This document shows, piece by piece, positions 34,674-43,923 of a stretch of 50,976 nucleotides of DNA; position 1 is the stretch's first letter, and every line of letters starts with the position of its first letter. Source of the stretch: an uncultured Alphaproteobacteria bacterium. Its GTDB lineage: Bacteria; Pseudomonadota; Alphaproteobacteria; Thalassobaculales; Thalassobaculaceae. A program made the position numbers and the translations under genes. The notes under the pieces are model-generated. The model searched no databases, was not told the origin of the DNA, and saw only the letters and a list, made by a program, of their open reading frames with translations. The stretch is taken from contig CALMRI010000038.1 of assembly GCA_937776645.1 (NCBI GenBank), forward strand, positions 1 through 50,976, in the 5' to 3' direction.

Positions 34674-35540
34674 ATGCGCTTCAGTGACCGCCGCAAACGT
34701 TTCCGTGCCGTTCTCGAGGGTAATCGATGCGTCCATCCGGGTTCGGTTTTCGACCCGATATCGGCCCGAATCGCCGAGGATATAGGGTTTGAGATAGGCA
34801 TGTTCGCCGGCTCCATCGCCTCCTTCACCGTGCTTGGCGCGCCGGATTTGATCGTTCTCACCCTGTCCGAATTCGCCCAGCAGGCGCAGCGCATCAACCG
34901 GGCATCGGAGTTACCACTGATGGTTGATGCGGATCATGGCTACGGCAACGCGCTGAACGTCAAGCGCACGGTCGAGGAGCTGGAGATGGCCGGTATTTCC
35001 GGCATGTCGATCGAGGATACTGAACTGCCGCAACCGTTCGGCTTGGTCGGTCAGACTAAACTACTCTCGGTCGCCGAGGGCGTCGGTAAGATGAAGGGCG
35101 CGTTGGCAGGCCGGAAAGATCCGGGCTTGGTCATCGCCGGCCGCACCAGTGCCGCCGCCGTCACCGGCATCGACGACGCCATCGCCAGAGGCCAAGCCTA
35201 CGAGGCGGCGGGGGTCGACGCGATCTTCCTGGTCGGGGTGAAAAGCCGGGACCAGCTGGACAAGGCCGCCGCCGCGATCAAGCTGCCTTTCATTCTCGGC
35301 GGCGTCGGGCCGGAGATGTCGGACTTGGACTATCTCTCGTCGCGCAACGTGCGAATCTGCCTACAGGGCCATCAGCCATTCTCGGCGGCGGTTCAGGCGG
35401 TGCACGACACCTTGAAGGCGCTGCGGGATGGCGCCGCAACCAAGGATCTCAAAGGGATCGCCTCGGCCGATCTTATGAAGCGGGTGACACGCGACGCCGA
35501 CTACCAACGCTGGACAACGGAATTCCTCAGGGACGGTTAA
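34674..35540 (+). CDS. Isocitrate lyase/PEP mutase superfamily protein, oxaloacetate decarboxylase-like
   Basis: A 288-residue protein closely following the pattern of Pseudomonas PA4872, an oxaloacetate decarboxylase: SVFDPISARIAEDIGFE, SEFAQQAQRI, MVDADHGYGNALNVKRTVEELE (metal-binding DADHGYG), SIEDTELPQPFG and IAGRTSAAA. The KKCGH-type loop of isocitrate lyase is absent, which argues against lyase activity on isocitrate. It would decarboxylate oxaloacetate or a related keto acid to pyruvate, fitting with keto-acid import by the TakP-like TRAP system. Confidence 0.87.
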   Translation: MRFSDRRKRFRAVLEGNRCVHPGSVFDPISARIAEDIGFEIGMFAGSIASFTVLGAPDLIVLTLSEFAQQAQRINRASELPLMVDADHGYGNALNVKRTVEELEMAGISGMSIEDTELPQPFGLVGQTKLLSVAEGVGKMKGALAGRKDPGLVIAGRTSAAAVTGIDDAIARGQAYEAAGVDAIFLVGVKSRDQLDKAAAAIKLPFILGGVGPEMSDLDYLSSRNVRICLQGHQPFSAAVQAVHDTLKALRDGAATKDLKGIASADLMKRVTRDADYQRWTTEFLRDG

Positions 35541-35662
35541 CGACGGGCACCTCAGCGGCTAGCTCGTACGATTTCAACTCGACTGGCATGCTAACAAACA
35601 CTGTCCCAAACCGCGCAGGCTCCCTATGAGTCGCAGCAAGCAACACTTATGGAACAGCACCG

Positions 35663-36989
35663 ATGACCTATCTATATCTTCTCATTGAGGAATCGTTTCG
35701 CGAACTCGCATCCCGGCAAGTGATCGCCCTTGATTGCCTTGCCCTCGGTTTCGACGTGGTGATCGCCCAACAATGGTGGTTCCACCGGCACATGGAAGAC
35801 CTTCCACCAGGAATTGTGCTTTTCAAGGGCAACAATCGCGTCCAGAGCGCCCTGATGCGCGTCGCCAAAAGTCACGGCCATATCGTAACCTCAATCGAGG
35901 AAGAGGCCTTTGGTTTGATCGATGAGTCAAACATTAAGAGTTTGTATGACCCCGTTTCCATAGAATCTACCGACATATTCTTCATGCAGTGCACGATTCA
36001 CCGAGATATATTACGTAAATGGTTTCCCGAAACACGTGACAGAATTGCAATCGTCGGGAACCCACGCACGGATGTGCTGCTCCGCGCCTTGGGCGATGCT
36101 CCTCGCGCTAGGGCGGCAAGGCTGCGCGCTGAACACGGTGACTTCGTTTTAGTTAACACCAATTACGCTTCCATCAATCCATTCGACATCGACACATATT
36201 CAGCCTATCTCCGGCGCGTCGGTATCGGTGTTCTCGACCCCACGGTTCATGGAGATCTGCAGCGCTTCGAAACAATGTTGGAATGGGAACACTCAAATCT
36301 CCGGGAGATGGCCCGCTTCATTCGGATTTTCGCACAGCGACGGGCCGAAATACCGGTAATCCTTCGCCCCACCCGTCGGAGAACCACAGGCCCTGGGCCG
36401 AGTGTTTCGCCCAGATGCCAAATGTGCACATCGTCACCGATCGCGATCATATCCCCGGATAATGGCGGCGCGGGCGACAATTCATACGAGTTGTACCACG
36501 GGGCTTGAAAGCCGGCTCCTGGGAACTCCTGCGATCGGCCTTTGCCCAGATCAACATCCCTGGCACGCCGGCTTCATCTCCAATCAGGTAAGCTATGTCA
36601 GCGCAACGGGTGCCGATGCAGTCGAGGCCGTCGAAGAACTCTTTTCGCCCCGCCTTCGTTCCGATAAAGTTAATTTCGACGAGGAAACCGATCGACAATT
36701 ATTTGCCCGCCTCGCCCCAAGTCTGGAAATTAGCAACACGCAGCGTTCATCTCAGCGGATGGCCGATGTCTTCAACGCGTTACAGCCCCAGGGCAGTCCT
36801 AGGAAAACTTTGCCAAGGCACCGGGGCGAGGTTAAGATTGACGGGCGAAGACGCGATAAGGCGTATATCAGCTTCAGCGCCTTCAAATCCCAATGGGCGT
36901 CGATGGTTCAGACACTGGGTGCACCTGAAACTGTGGTGATCGACGAGATCGGGCCGGCGGTATTTCACCTTGCGCCGGCGACCCAATGA
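35663..36989 (+). CDS. Surface carbohydrate biosynthesis protein, twice frameshifted
   Basis: The first part (YLYLLIEESFRELASRQVIALDCLALGFDVVIAQ, PGIVLFKGN, SIEEEAFG, IAIVGNPRTDVL) and last part (HTSCTTGLESRLLGTPAIGLCP) match a family annotated as surface carbohydrate biosynthesis protein, similar to GT-B-like capsule enzymes. Between them two bases are missing from C runs at 36367-36370 and 36453-36456. Restoring them gives PHPSENHRPWAECFAQMP and an intact 442-residue protein. The codons are visibly less GC-rich than in the neighbours, suggesting transfer. It overlaps the TPR gene by 4 bp. Confidence 0.7.
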
Positions 36990-37876
36990 ACCAGTCGCGA
37001 GACGTCGAAGTCACCGGGACGATACGCCGGTTGCTCGCGGAGGGACGAAATGGCGTTGCCGAGCGCTTTCTCCGCGACCAGATTGCTTCAGCCCCGAGCT
37101 GGATCCACGCGCGGATCGAACTTACAAAGCTACTCATAGCGTTAAACCGCCGAGATGACGCCCTTGACGCTATTAAGGACACGATCCAACTCTTCCCAGA
37201 TAGCGTCCTCTCTTGGTGCACCCTAGCAACGTTTCACCACGATTCACAACGCTTCGACGAAGCGCGAAAGGCGTTCTTTGCTGCTGCACTTTTAGAACCA
37301 TCCTCCGCGCTCGTCTGTTCACGATTGGCGATACTGTTCGGTCGCCTCAAGAACGTCGCGAACCAAAGTCGCCTTCTTGCAAGACTGATCGCTTTAGCGC
37401 CTGACTCACCTTGGCCCAGGATCGAACTCGCCAAACTTTGGTTGCTCGATAAGGGCCTCGAGGCAAGGGTCTTGGAACAAACTCGGCGGGCTCAACTATT
37501 GGCTCCGGGTTCCGGCGAGGCCGCTTATTTATTCGGGCTCGCAAGTTTCGTCCAAACCTCCTATAGCCTCGCTATTCACCATCTGTCTCGAGCAAGCGTG
37601 TCAGCTCCCGAAAATCCATCGGTACATTATCAAATGGGGCATTCCGCCTTTCTTGTCGCCGACCAAGCGTTGGCAGAAAAATCGACCCTCGCCGCGTTGC
37701 GTTTAGGCTATTCCGAAGCGAAGGCGCGCTTCCTTCTTGCTAGAATTTACAGAGCCCAAAGCCGTCACAACGACGCGGCCCGAGAGTTCACCCGTCTGGA
37801 AGAAATTGACCCCGATGCCGCTGAGAAACGGCGCATCGTCGAATGGACCGTGACCGCAGAAAATTTTTTCGCGTAG
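36986..37876 (+). CDS. TPR repeat protein
   Basis: A 296-residue protein made of degenerate tetratricopeptide repeats, for example HARIELTKLLIALNRRDDALDAI, TLATFHHDSQRFDEARKAFFAAALLEP and FLLARIYRAQSRHNDAAREFTRLEEIDP. No signal peptide or membrane helix is seen, so it is probably a cytoplasmic scaffold. Translation is coupled to the surface carbohydrate gene through ATGA at 36986-36989, and it shares that gene's lower GC content, so the two were probably acquired together and act in glycan assembly. Confidence 0.75.
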   Translation: MNQSRDVEVTGTIRRLLAEGRNGVAERFLRDQIASAPSWIHARIELTKLLIALNRRDDALDAIKDTIQLFPDSVLSWCTLATFHHDSQRFDEARKAFFAAALLEPSSALVCSRLAILFGRLKNVANQSRLLARLIALAPDSPWPRIELAKLWLLDKGLEARVLEQTRRAQLLAPGSGEAAYLFGLASFVQTSYSLAIHHLSRASVSAPENPSVHYQMGHSAFLVADQALAEKSTLAALRLGYSEAKARFLLARIYRAQSRHNDAAREFTRLEEIDPDAAEKRRIVEWTVTAENFFA

Positions 37877-37918
37877 CATTCTCCACGAGGATAAAACAGC
37901 AACCGAACCGCGGACGCC

Positions 37919-38911
37919 TCAGTGGCGGGCTGCCATCTCCTTGTCGGCCTCCGCCTCCATCGCCGCGTAGTCGCGTTCGATACCGCTGGCCGCCTCGGCG
38001 ACGGCAGCTTCACGCGCTTTCACCATCATCGTCAGCGCCTCGTTGAACGGGGTGGGAACGCCAATTGCCTTAGCCTCGCGAACCAGGGCACCGTTGAGGG
38101 AATCGATCTCGGTCGGCCGCGACGCCTCCATATGCTGCTGCATCGACGGCTTATTGAACCTGAGATAGGTATGGTATTTAATGTAGGCGATGGGGTCCTC
38201 CATAGTCAGCGTGATACCCTTGGCCTGGACCACGGCCAACACCTCCTCCAGCACCCGGGTCTGCAATTCACTTGCCGCCACTACCCTTGCCACCTCGCCG
38301 GACCGCAATCCCGAGACCGCGCAAACCGCGTTGATGGCGCAGTTATGCACGAACTTGGTCCAGATGACGCTCATGATGTCCAGCGCCACTTCCGGCGCGA
38401 AGCCGGCATCCAACAAAGCCGCCGCCAGGGCCTCGACACGCGGGCTGCCGCCGCCCTCAAGCTCGCCAAGATAGGTCGGCCCCGCATTGGTATGGATTGA
38501 GTGCGCCAGCCCTCCCATTGCCGCGCTGTGGTAGCTGATACCGCCGACCACCCGTGTCTTGCCCAGCGCATCGACCAACGCCTCGACATTGCCGATACCG
38601 TTCTGGAGGGTCACTGCCCAGCCTTCGGGCTTGAGCACCACTCCGGCCGACTTGGCCGCGTCTCGAGTGCCAGTGGTATGGGGATGAAACAACACGACGT
38701 CGGCGCTGCCGGCAAGGCTTTCAGGGTCGATTGTCGCTTTGACCGGCTGGGTGTTGTCACCGGTGACGCCGGAAAGCCGGAACCCGCCACGGTTGATCGC
38801 GTCGACATGGCTTTGGTTGACATCGAGGAAATCGACAGCGTGCCCCTTGGCCGCAAGTCCCAAGCCATAGAGCCCGCCCATGGCGCCAGCCCCGACAACA
38901 CAATACCGCAT
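37919..38911 (-). CDS. Ketopantoate reductase (PanE/ApbA) family protein
   Basis: A 330-residue NADPH enzyme: N-terminal CVVGAGAMGGLYGLGLAAKGH, then FHPHTTGTRDAA, LQNGIGN, and the catalytic Lys in VIWTKFVHNCAINAVCAVSG, followed by RPTEIDSLNGALVREAKAIGVPTPFNEALT. These fit 2-dehydropantoate 2-reductase, which makes pantoate for CoA. Many paralogues in catabolic regions reduce other 2-keto acids and this one has no pantothenate neighbours, so panE itself is not assigned. An eight-base G tract lies just ahead of the start. Confidence 0.82.
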   Translation of the reverse strand: MRYCVVGAGAMGGLYGLGLAAKGHAVDFLDVNQSHVDAINRGGFRLSGVTGDNTQPVKATIDPESLAGSADVVLFHPHTTGTRDAAKSAGVVLKPEGWAVTLQNGIGNVEALVDALGKTRVVGGISYHSAAMGGLAHSIHTNAGPTYLGELEGGGSPRVEALAAALLDAGFAPEVALDIMSVIWTKFVHNCAINAVCAVSGLRSGEVARVVAASELQTRVLEEVLAVVQAKGITLTMEDPIAYIKYHTYLRFNKPSMQQHMEASRPTEIDSLNGALVREAKAIGVPTPFNEALTMMVKAREAAVAEAASGIERDYAAMEAEADKEMAARH

Positions 38912-38920
38912 GGCTCTAAT

Positions 38921-38928
38921 CCCCCCCC
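38921..38928 (-). promoter_or_regulatory. G8 tract at the ribosome-binding site of the ketopantoate reductase-like gene
   Basis: On the coding strand eight Gs end 9 bp before the ATG at 38911, the position of a Shine-Dalgarno sequence. Homopolymer tracts here can change length and alter translation; the length read is also uncertain given other homopolymer problems in the window. Confidence 0.35.
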
Positions 38929-39043
38929 GTTTTGCACGATTCTTTGGATCTTAGCCTTGCTATGATCCTGATACGAGCCTAATAGCGCCAAACTGATTCA
39001 GGATGAGATTAACCCAGACGATCACCAAGAGGCTAATCGTCCT

Positions 39044-39175
39044 GTGTCCGGGATCGGGCTGCGGCCACCACTGAAGATCATGCTGGTCGCGGCCGTCATA
39101 CCCGTCGCCAGCATCGGTGCCGCGCTGGTCAATTTCGAGGCGCGGGACGGCATTTACGTATTCCAGACCGAGTAA
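39044..39175 (+). CDS. Possible small membrane protein
   Basis: The 325-bp gap between the ketopantoate reductase-like and acetyltransferase genes contains one plausible short frame. It is 43 codons from a GTG at 39044 (or 31 from the ATG at 39080) to a TAA at 39173, with one hydrophobic stretch (LKIMLVAAVIPVASIGAAL). The open frame extends further upstream to about 38970 without a standard start. There is no clear ribosome-binding site. Family not recognised; it may be a remnant of a longer gene. The rest of the gap shows no other feature. Confidence 0.25.
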   Translation: MSGIGLRPPLKIMLVAAVIPVASIGAALVNFEARDGIYVFQTE

Positions 39176-39236
39176 ACACTAATTCCAATAGACGACCGGC
39201 CCAAAATACTCCGGACTTAGTGGATACGGCCCAATC

Positions 39237-39704
39237 TTAGGGTGCCGCCCCTAACCCGGCCCTTAGCATCTCTACATGCGGGATGCCGTCCTCGTCATAG
39301 GGCCCGCGCACGGGGGCGTAGCCGAGGCTCTCGTAAAAACCTTGAAGCTGTGTTTGTGCGTTCAGCCGAACGGCTGGGGTGGCGAACTGCTTCTGGCAAT
39401 ACCGATGCGCCTCCTCCATCAAGGCCCGCGCCGTGCCCTTGCCGCGCGCCGCCATGGTCACCAGCACCCGACCGACCGCCGGCTCGGAGTAATAGTCGCC
39501 AGGTGCGAAAACCCGGCAATAGGCGCAGATCAGACTTGACGAATTACGACCGACAAGGTGGTGGGCAATCGGGTCCAGACCATCAATATCCGGATAAAGG
39601 CAGCGCTGTTCGAGAATGAAAACGTCCTGACGGGTCTGCATCACCTCCAGCAATAGTTCAGCCGGCATGTCGGCGAGACCGGACCAACGCCACCGCGTAC
39701 TCAT
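39237..39704 (-). CDS. GNAT family N-acetyltransferase, ElaA-like
   Basis: A 155-residue protein. MQTRQDVFILEQRCLYPDIDGLDPIAHHLVG is the characteristic ElaA N-terminal pattern. The acetyl-CoA binding segment is VGRVLVTMAARGKGTARALMEEA, and the C-terminus has LQGFYESLGYAPVRGPYDEDGIPHVEM. The acceptor substrate of ElaA is unknown. The ATG at 39704 overlaps the stop of the deacetylase gene upstream (ATGA at 39701-39704), so the two genes are coupled. Confidence 0.88.
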   Translation of the reverse strand: MSTRWRWSGLADMPAELLLEVMQTRQDVFILEQRCLYPDIDGLDPIAHHLVGRNSSSLICAYCRVFAPGDYYSEPAVGRVLVTMAARGKGTARALMEEAHRYCQKQFATPAVRLNAQTQLQGFYESLGYAPVRGPYDEDGIPHVEMLRAGLGAAP

Positions 39705-40801
39705 GGTTTGATCATGACCAGCTGTTGCTGACCGAGGCGCACCCGGGCGATAGCACTGACTGGAACCAGCTCGGCCGAGCGGTTGCCCCGCTCGGCAATC
39801 CAATCCTCAAGCACAGTCAGGGTGGCGTCACGCGGGTGACCGATGGCAATCACAGCGCCTTTGGTCTCGGCGATCTGCTCGGCCTTCAGCAGGCGAAACC
39901 AGACTTCTTCCTGGCTACCTACATCATCGAAAAACACATCACGCGCGATCGTTGGTACTCCCATTTTTGGACCCAAAGATAGCGCTATCGCGCGCGGCGT
40001 CGTCAGACTGTCGAGGAACAAGTGGCCACTTCGACGGATCGCCCCCAACACCAGACACATACGCGACGGGTCGGCGGTGAAACGGCTGCCCATGTGGTTG
40101 TTGACCGCGACAAAGCCCGGAAACCGACCAAGCGCGAAATCGATCCGTTCGTGCAACTCAACATCGCTCATCTTCTTCAACAAAGCGCTGGGGCCAGGAT
40201 CCGCATCGCCTTCCGGTTCCATCGGCAGGTGCAGCATAAGCTCGTGGCCGCGCGCCCGGGCCGAACCGGTCTGGGCGATCAGGTCATCGGCATAGCTCAG
40301 ATACGAAAGCGTCAGCGGCCCCGGCAACCGCGTGGCCCGCTCAGAGCGCGGGCGGTCAAGGCCCATATCCTCCAGAATAATGGCGATCATCGGGGTTCCC
40401 AACGGCACCAAATGGCGAACCGCGTTCTCGGCCCAAACTTGCCGGGGCGCGGGGTCTGGCGCGGACGCAAGGGCAATACGCTGCCAGCCCAGGGGTCGCG
40501 TGGCCAGGTGCGCCATGACCGACCTGATCGGGGACAGCGGCGACGCCGGAGCCGAACGGGGTGTGGCGGTCCTGGCGGGCACAGCGGCGCCCGTCGGTTC
40601 GGACGCCGGGCCTTGCGGCGGTCTCGATATGGACGCCACCGGCCCAGTCGGATTGATAGGATCGAGTATCATGCCAACGCCAAGGCCAGCGGCAAACGCT
40701 ACCCCCGCGGCACCCAGCAATGCCCGGGTAGGCCAGCGCCACTTCGACGCGCCGGCGCCCCTCGACTTGCCGCCTTCGCCATGCCGTGCGTGACGAGCCA
40801 T
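39701..40801 (-). CDS. Divergent polysaccharide deacetylase family protein (YibQ-like)
   Basis: A 366-residue protein with one N-terminal membrane segment (ALLGAAGVAFAAGLGVGMIL), a Pro/Ala-rich periplasmic linker to about residue 130, and a NodB-like domain: AIILEDMGL, GHELMLHLPMEPEGDADPGP, AVNNHMGSRFTAD, LFLDSLTTPRAIA, RDVFFDD and IAIGHPRDATL. The usual IDD-x-G motif reads LED here, so the first Asp is Glu. YibQ homologues sit beside EnvC-type murein hydrolase genes in other bacteria, but not here. Divergent from trpG across 141 bp. Confidence 0.88.
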   Translation of the reverse strand: MARHARHGEGGKSRGAGASKWRWPTRALLGAAGVAFAAGLGVGMILDPINPTGPVASISRPPQGPASEPTGAAVPARTATPRSAPASPLSPIRSVMAHLATRPLGWQRIALASAPDPAPRQVWAENAVRHLVPLGTPMIAIILEDMGLDRPRSERATRLPGPLTLSYLSYADDLIAQTGSARARGHELMLHLPMEPEGDADPGPSALLKKMSDVELHERIDFALGRFPGFVAVNNHMGSRFTADPSRMCLVLGAIRRSGHLFLDSLTTPRAIALSLGPKMGVPTIARDVFFDDVGSQEEVWFRLLKAEQIAETKGAVIAIGHPRDATLTVLEDWIAERGNRSAELVPVSAIARVRLGQQQLVMIKP

Positions 40802-40942
40802 CTTGACTCCCTTGACGAGGCCGCTCCGGCCCCCACGCCGCTTCTACACCGGGTCAGTCTCTTCCGCCACACCCGCCGAATTGATATAAGACTAAGGTGA
40901 TGCTCTATCTTCACCTCAATAACACACTATAAGTGATTGAAA

Positions 40943-41575
40943 ATGTTTCTTCTAGTTGATAATTATGATAGCTTCACCTACAACCTCTGGCATTTCCTCG
41001 GAGAGCTGGGCGCTGAGGTCGTGGTTCACCGAAATAACCAAATCAGCGTCGATGAGGCCTTAGCGCTACAGCCAAGCGGGTTAATCATTTCTCCCGGTCC
41101 ATGTGACCCGGACCGGGCCGGGATCTGTCTTGAGCTAATCCGGCGAGCGCCCGTGACGCTGCCGATCCTTGGCGTCTGTCTTGGCCATCAGTGCATCGGC
41201 CAGGCCTTTGGCGGCGAGATCATCCGCGGCCCGGAGCCAATGCACGGCAAGATGAGCGACATGCATAACCAAGGCGCTGGGATCTTCGAAGGCCTGCCGA
41301 GCAGCTTCACGGCGACTCGCTATCACTCGCTGGTGGTTGAGCGGGCGTCCCTGCCCGATACCCTGGAGATCACCGCGGAAACCGAGGATGGCCTGATCAT
41401 GGGGCTGCGCCATCAAAGTCGCCCGATTTTCGGCGTGCAATTCCATCCCGAAAGCATCGCCTCACAATATGGATACCAATTGCTGGCGAATTTCCTCCGT
41501 CTCGCCGGGCTGAAAGCAGCGCCGATGCAGTCGATTGATGCGCTGCAGGAGAACTTGCAGAAGGCCGCGTCATGA
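40943..41575 (+). CDS. trpG: Anthranilate synthase glutamine amidotransferase subunit (TrpG/PabA)
   Basis: A 210-residue class I amidotransferase: [13 protein letters not shown], the anthranilate/PABA signature [11 protein letters not shown], the catalytic Cys79 in [17 protein letters not shown], and the His-Glu pair in [13 protein letters not shown]. It releases ammonia from glutamine for anthranilate synthase and may also serve para-aminobenzoate synthesis. The ATG at 40943 is preferred to the TTG two codons upstream. The usual trpE partner is not next to it. Overlaps trpD by 4 bp. Confidence 0.95.
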   Translation: MFLLVDNYDSFTYNLWHFLGELGAEVVVHRNNQISVDEALALQPSGLIISPGPCDPDRAGICLELIRRAPVTLPILGVCLGHQCIGQAFGGEIIRGPEPMHGKMSDMHNQGAGIFEGLPSSFTATRYHSLVVERASLPDTLEITAETEDGLIMGLRHQSRPIFGVQFHPESIASQYGYQLLANFLRLAGLKAAPMQSIDALQENLQKAAS

Positions 41576-42603
41576 GTGACGATATTCTCGATATGAAGGC
41601 CCTGATCGGCCTCGTCGCCAATGGCGACGCGTTGAGCGAAGCGCAGGCCGAACGGGCCTTTGACATCATTATGTCGGGCGACGCCACGCCGGCGCAGATC
41701 GGCGGTTTCCTGATGGCCTTGAGAGTCCGCGGCGAGACCGTCGCGGAAATCACCGGCGCCGCGCGGATCATGCGGGCCAAGGCGACAACGATTAGCGCTC
41801 CGGACGATGCTATCGACACCGTCGGCACCGGCGGCGATGCATCTGGCACCTATAACATCAGCACTGCGTCGAGCTTTGTCGTCAGCGGCGCCGGCGTCCC
41901 TGTCGCCAAGCATGGCAACCGAGCGCTATCCTCGAAAACCGGCGCCGCCGACGTGTTGAGCCAGCTAGGAGTTAATCTCGACTGCGAGATGGCGCTCGTC
42001 GAGCGGGCGGTTCACGAGGCCGGAATCTGTTTCATGATGGCGCCGCGCCATCACACCGCGATGCGCCATGTCGGCGGCCCGCGCGCCGAACTTGGCACCC
42101 GAACGATCTTCAACCTGCTTGGCCCGCTCGCCAACCCGGCCTTGGTCAAGCGTCAGTTGGTCGGCGTCTTCTCCGAGGATTGGGTGGAACCGGTGGCCCA
42201 CGTCCTGAAGGGGTTGGGCTCGACACGGGCCTGGGTCGTACACGGCTCGGACGGCCTGGACGAGATAACCACGACCGGCCCGAGCTTCGTCGCCTCGCTG
42301 AAAGAAGGCGCGGTCACCACTTTTGAGATCCATCCGGAGGAGGCGGGGCTGGCACTTGCCAAGCCGGAGGATATTCGCGGCGGCATGCCGGAGGAAAATG
42401 CTCAGGCGCTGCGGGATGTCCTGGATGGTGCGAAGAACGCCTATCGCGACATCGTCCTGCTGAACGCGGCCGCCGCGCTGATCATTGCCGGCAAGGTGAC
42501 CACGATCGCCGACGGAGCGGCCCTGGCGGCCGAAGCTATCGACAGTGGCCGGGCCCGCGACAAACTGGCAGCGCTGGTGGCGATCACCACCTCGGGGGAC
42601 TGA
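41572..42603 (+). CDS. trpD: Anthranilate phosphoribosyltransferase
   Basis: A 343-residue enzyme joining anthranilate and PRPP. Motifs: the PRPP-binding [78 protein letters not shown] and the [13 protein letters not shown] segment. Start overlaps trpG (ATGA at 41572-41575). Confidence 0.97.
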   Translation: MSDDILDMKALIGLVANGDALSEAQAERAFDIIMSGDATPAQIGGFLMALRVRGETVAEITGAARIMRAKATTISAPDDAIDTVGTGGDASGTYNISTASSFVVSGAGVPVAKHGNRALSSKTGAADVLSQLGVNLDCEMALVERAVHEAGICFMMAPRHHTAMRHVGGPRAELGTRTIFNLLGPLANPALVKRQLVGVFSEDWVEPVAHVLKGLGSTRAWVVHGSDGLDEITTTGPSFVASLKEGAVTTFEIHPEEAGLALAKPEDIRGGMPEENAQALRDVLDGAKNAYRDIVLLNAAAALIIAGKVTTIADGAALAAEAIDSGRARDKLAALVAITTSGD

Positions 42604-42610
42604 AACCGCG

Positions 42611-43450
42611 ATGGCCGATATTCTTGCCAAGATCTGCGCCGTCAAGCGCGAGCATATCGCCCTGCGCAAGCAGGAGTGCTCGCCAGCTGAATTGGAAAAT
42701 ATTGCCCGCCAGGCCCCCCCCCCACGCGGCTTCATCAAGGCCCTGCGAGCTGCCTCGGCGAGCGGCTACGGGCTCATCGCCGAGATCAAGAAAGCCTCCC
42801 CCAGCAAGGGGCTGATCCGCGCTGATTTCGACCCACCGGCCTTAGCCACCGCCTATGCAGCTGGCGGGGCTACCTGTCTTTCGGTGCTGACCGACGAGCC
42901 GTTTTTTCAAGGCCATGATGATTTCCTGCGCGCCGCCCGCGCCGCCGTCAGCCTGCCGGCGCTGCGCAAGGACTTCATGCTCGACCCCCACCAGATTATC
43001 GAGGCCCGCGCGCTTGGTGCCGATTGCATCCTGTTGATCCTGGCGGCACTCGACGATACCGAGGCAGCAGAGATGGAAGCCGCCGCCCAAGCACTTTGCA
43101 TGGACGTGCTGATCGAGGTGCATGACGAGGCTGAACTGGAACGAGCGTTGCGGCTCAACTCGCCGCTGCTGGGGGTCAATAATCGCAACCTCAAGACCAT
43201 GGTAACTGACCTCGCCACCACGGAACGTCTCGCGAAGATGGTGCCCGATGACCGGATTCTAGTTTGTGAAAGCGGACTTAATTCGCCCGAAGACCTAGCG
43301 CGGATGGCGACGATCGGCGCGCGCTGTTTCCTGATCGGCGAGTCGCTGATGCGCCAGGACGATGTGGCCGGCGCGACAAAAACATTGCTGGCCAATCCGG
43401 CGCGCGCCAACCCCGGTATCATCCGCGATGATCTGAGAGCAACACAATGA
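42611..43450 (+). CDS. trpC: Indole-3-glycerol phosphate synthase
   Basis: A 279-residue monofunctional TIM-barrel enzyme: [16 protein letters not shown] with the catalytic Lys, [50 protein letters not shown] and [16 protein letters not shown] ten-base C run at 42714-42723 encodes the Pro-rich turn APPPRG; the frame is preserved as written. Seven bases separate it from trpD, and it overlaps moaC by 4 bp (ATGA). Confidence 0.97.
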   Translation: MADILAKICAVKREHIALRKQECSPAELENIARQAPPPRGFIKALRAASASGYGLIAEIKKASPSKGLIRADFDPPALATAYAAGGATCLSVLTDEPFFQGHDDFLRAARAAVSLPALRKDFMLDPHQIIEARALGADCILLILAALDDTEAAEMEAAAQALCMDVLIEVHDEAELERALRLNSPLLGVNNRNLKTMVTDLATTERLAKMVPDDRILVCESGLNSPEDLARMATIGARCFLIGESLMRQDDVAGATKTLLANPARANPGIIRDDLRATQ

Positions 43451-43923
43451 GTGGGTTCACCCATTTCGACGCCAACGGTGATGCGGTGATGGTCGACGTT
43501 TCGGCCAAGGACGTCACCAGCCGCACCGCAACGGCCGCCGGCAGTGTGGTGATGCAGCCCGATACCCTGGCGTTGATCATGAACCATGGCGTGGCCAAGG
43601 GTGACGTACTCTCAGTCGCCCGACTGGCCGGGATCATGGGGGCGAAGCGGACACCGGATCTTATCCCGCTATGCCATCCGCTGGCACTAGCCTCAGTCAA
43701 GGTGGAGCTTGTCTGTGATCCTGAACGCAACACCGTAGATATCACTGCCACTTGCAAGCTGAACGGTCGCACCGGCGTCGAGATGGAAGCCCTGACGGCG
43801 GTCAGCATCGCAGCCCTTACGGTCTATGACATGTGCAAGGCGGTCGATCGGGGCATGCGCATTGGCGATATCAAACTTTTACACAAAGACGGCGGCAAGT
43901 CGGGAGAATGGCGTGGCGGCTGA
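43447..43923 (+). CDS. moaC: Cyclic pyranopterin monophosphate synthase accessory protein (MoaC)
   Basis: A 158-residue protein: [27 protein letters not shown] at the start, [47 protein letters not shown] and the C-terminal KDGGKSG. MoaC converts 3',8-cH2GTP to cyclic pyranopterin monophosphate in molybdenum cofactor synthesis. Its link to the Trp genes by a 4-bp overlap is typical of alphaproteobacteria. Confidence 0.97.
   Translation: MSGFTHFDANGDAVMVDVSAKDVTSRTATAAGSVVMQPDTLALIMNHGVAKGDVLSVARLAGIMGAKRTPDLIPLCHPLALASVKVELVCDPERNTVDITATCKLNGRTGVEMEALTAVSIAALTVYDMCKAVDRGMRIGDIKLLHKDGGKSGEWRGG

Noticed and set aside
40900..40932. Ten-codon frame before trpG as a Trp attenuator leader peptide
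   Set aside because: It reads M-L-Y-L-H-L-N-N-T-L with no Trp codon and has no proper ribosome-binding site, so it cannot sense tryptophan.
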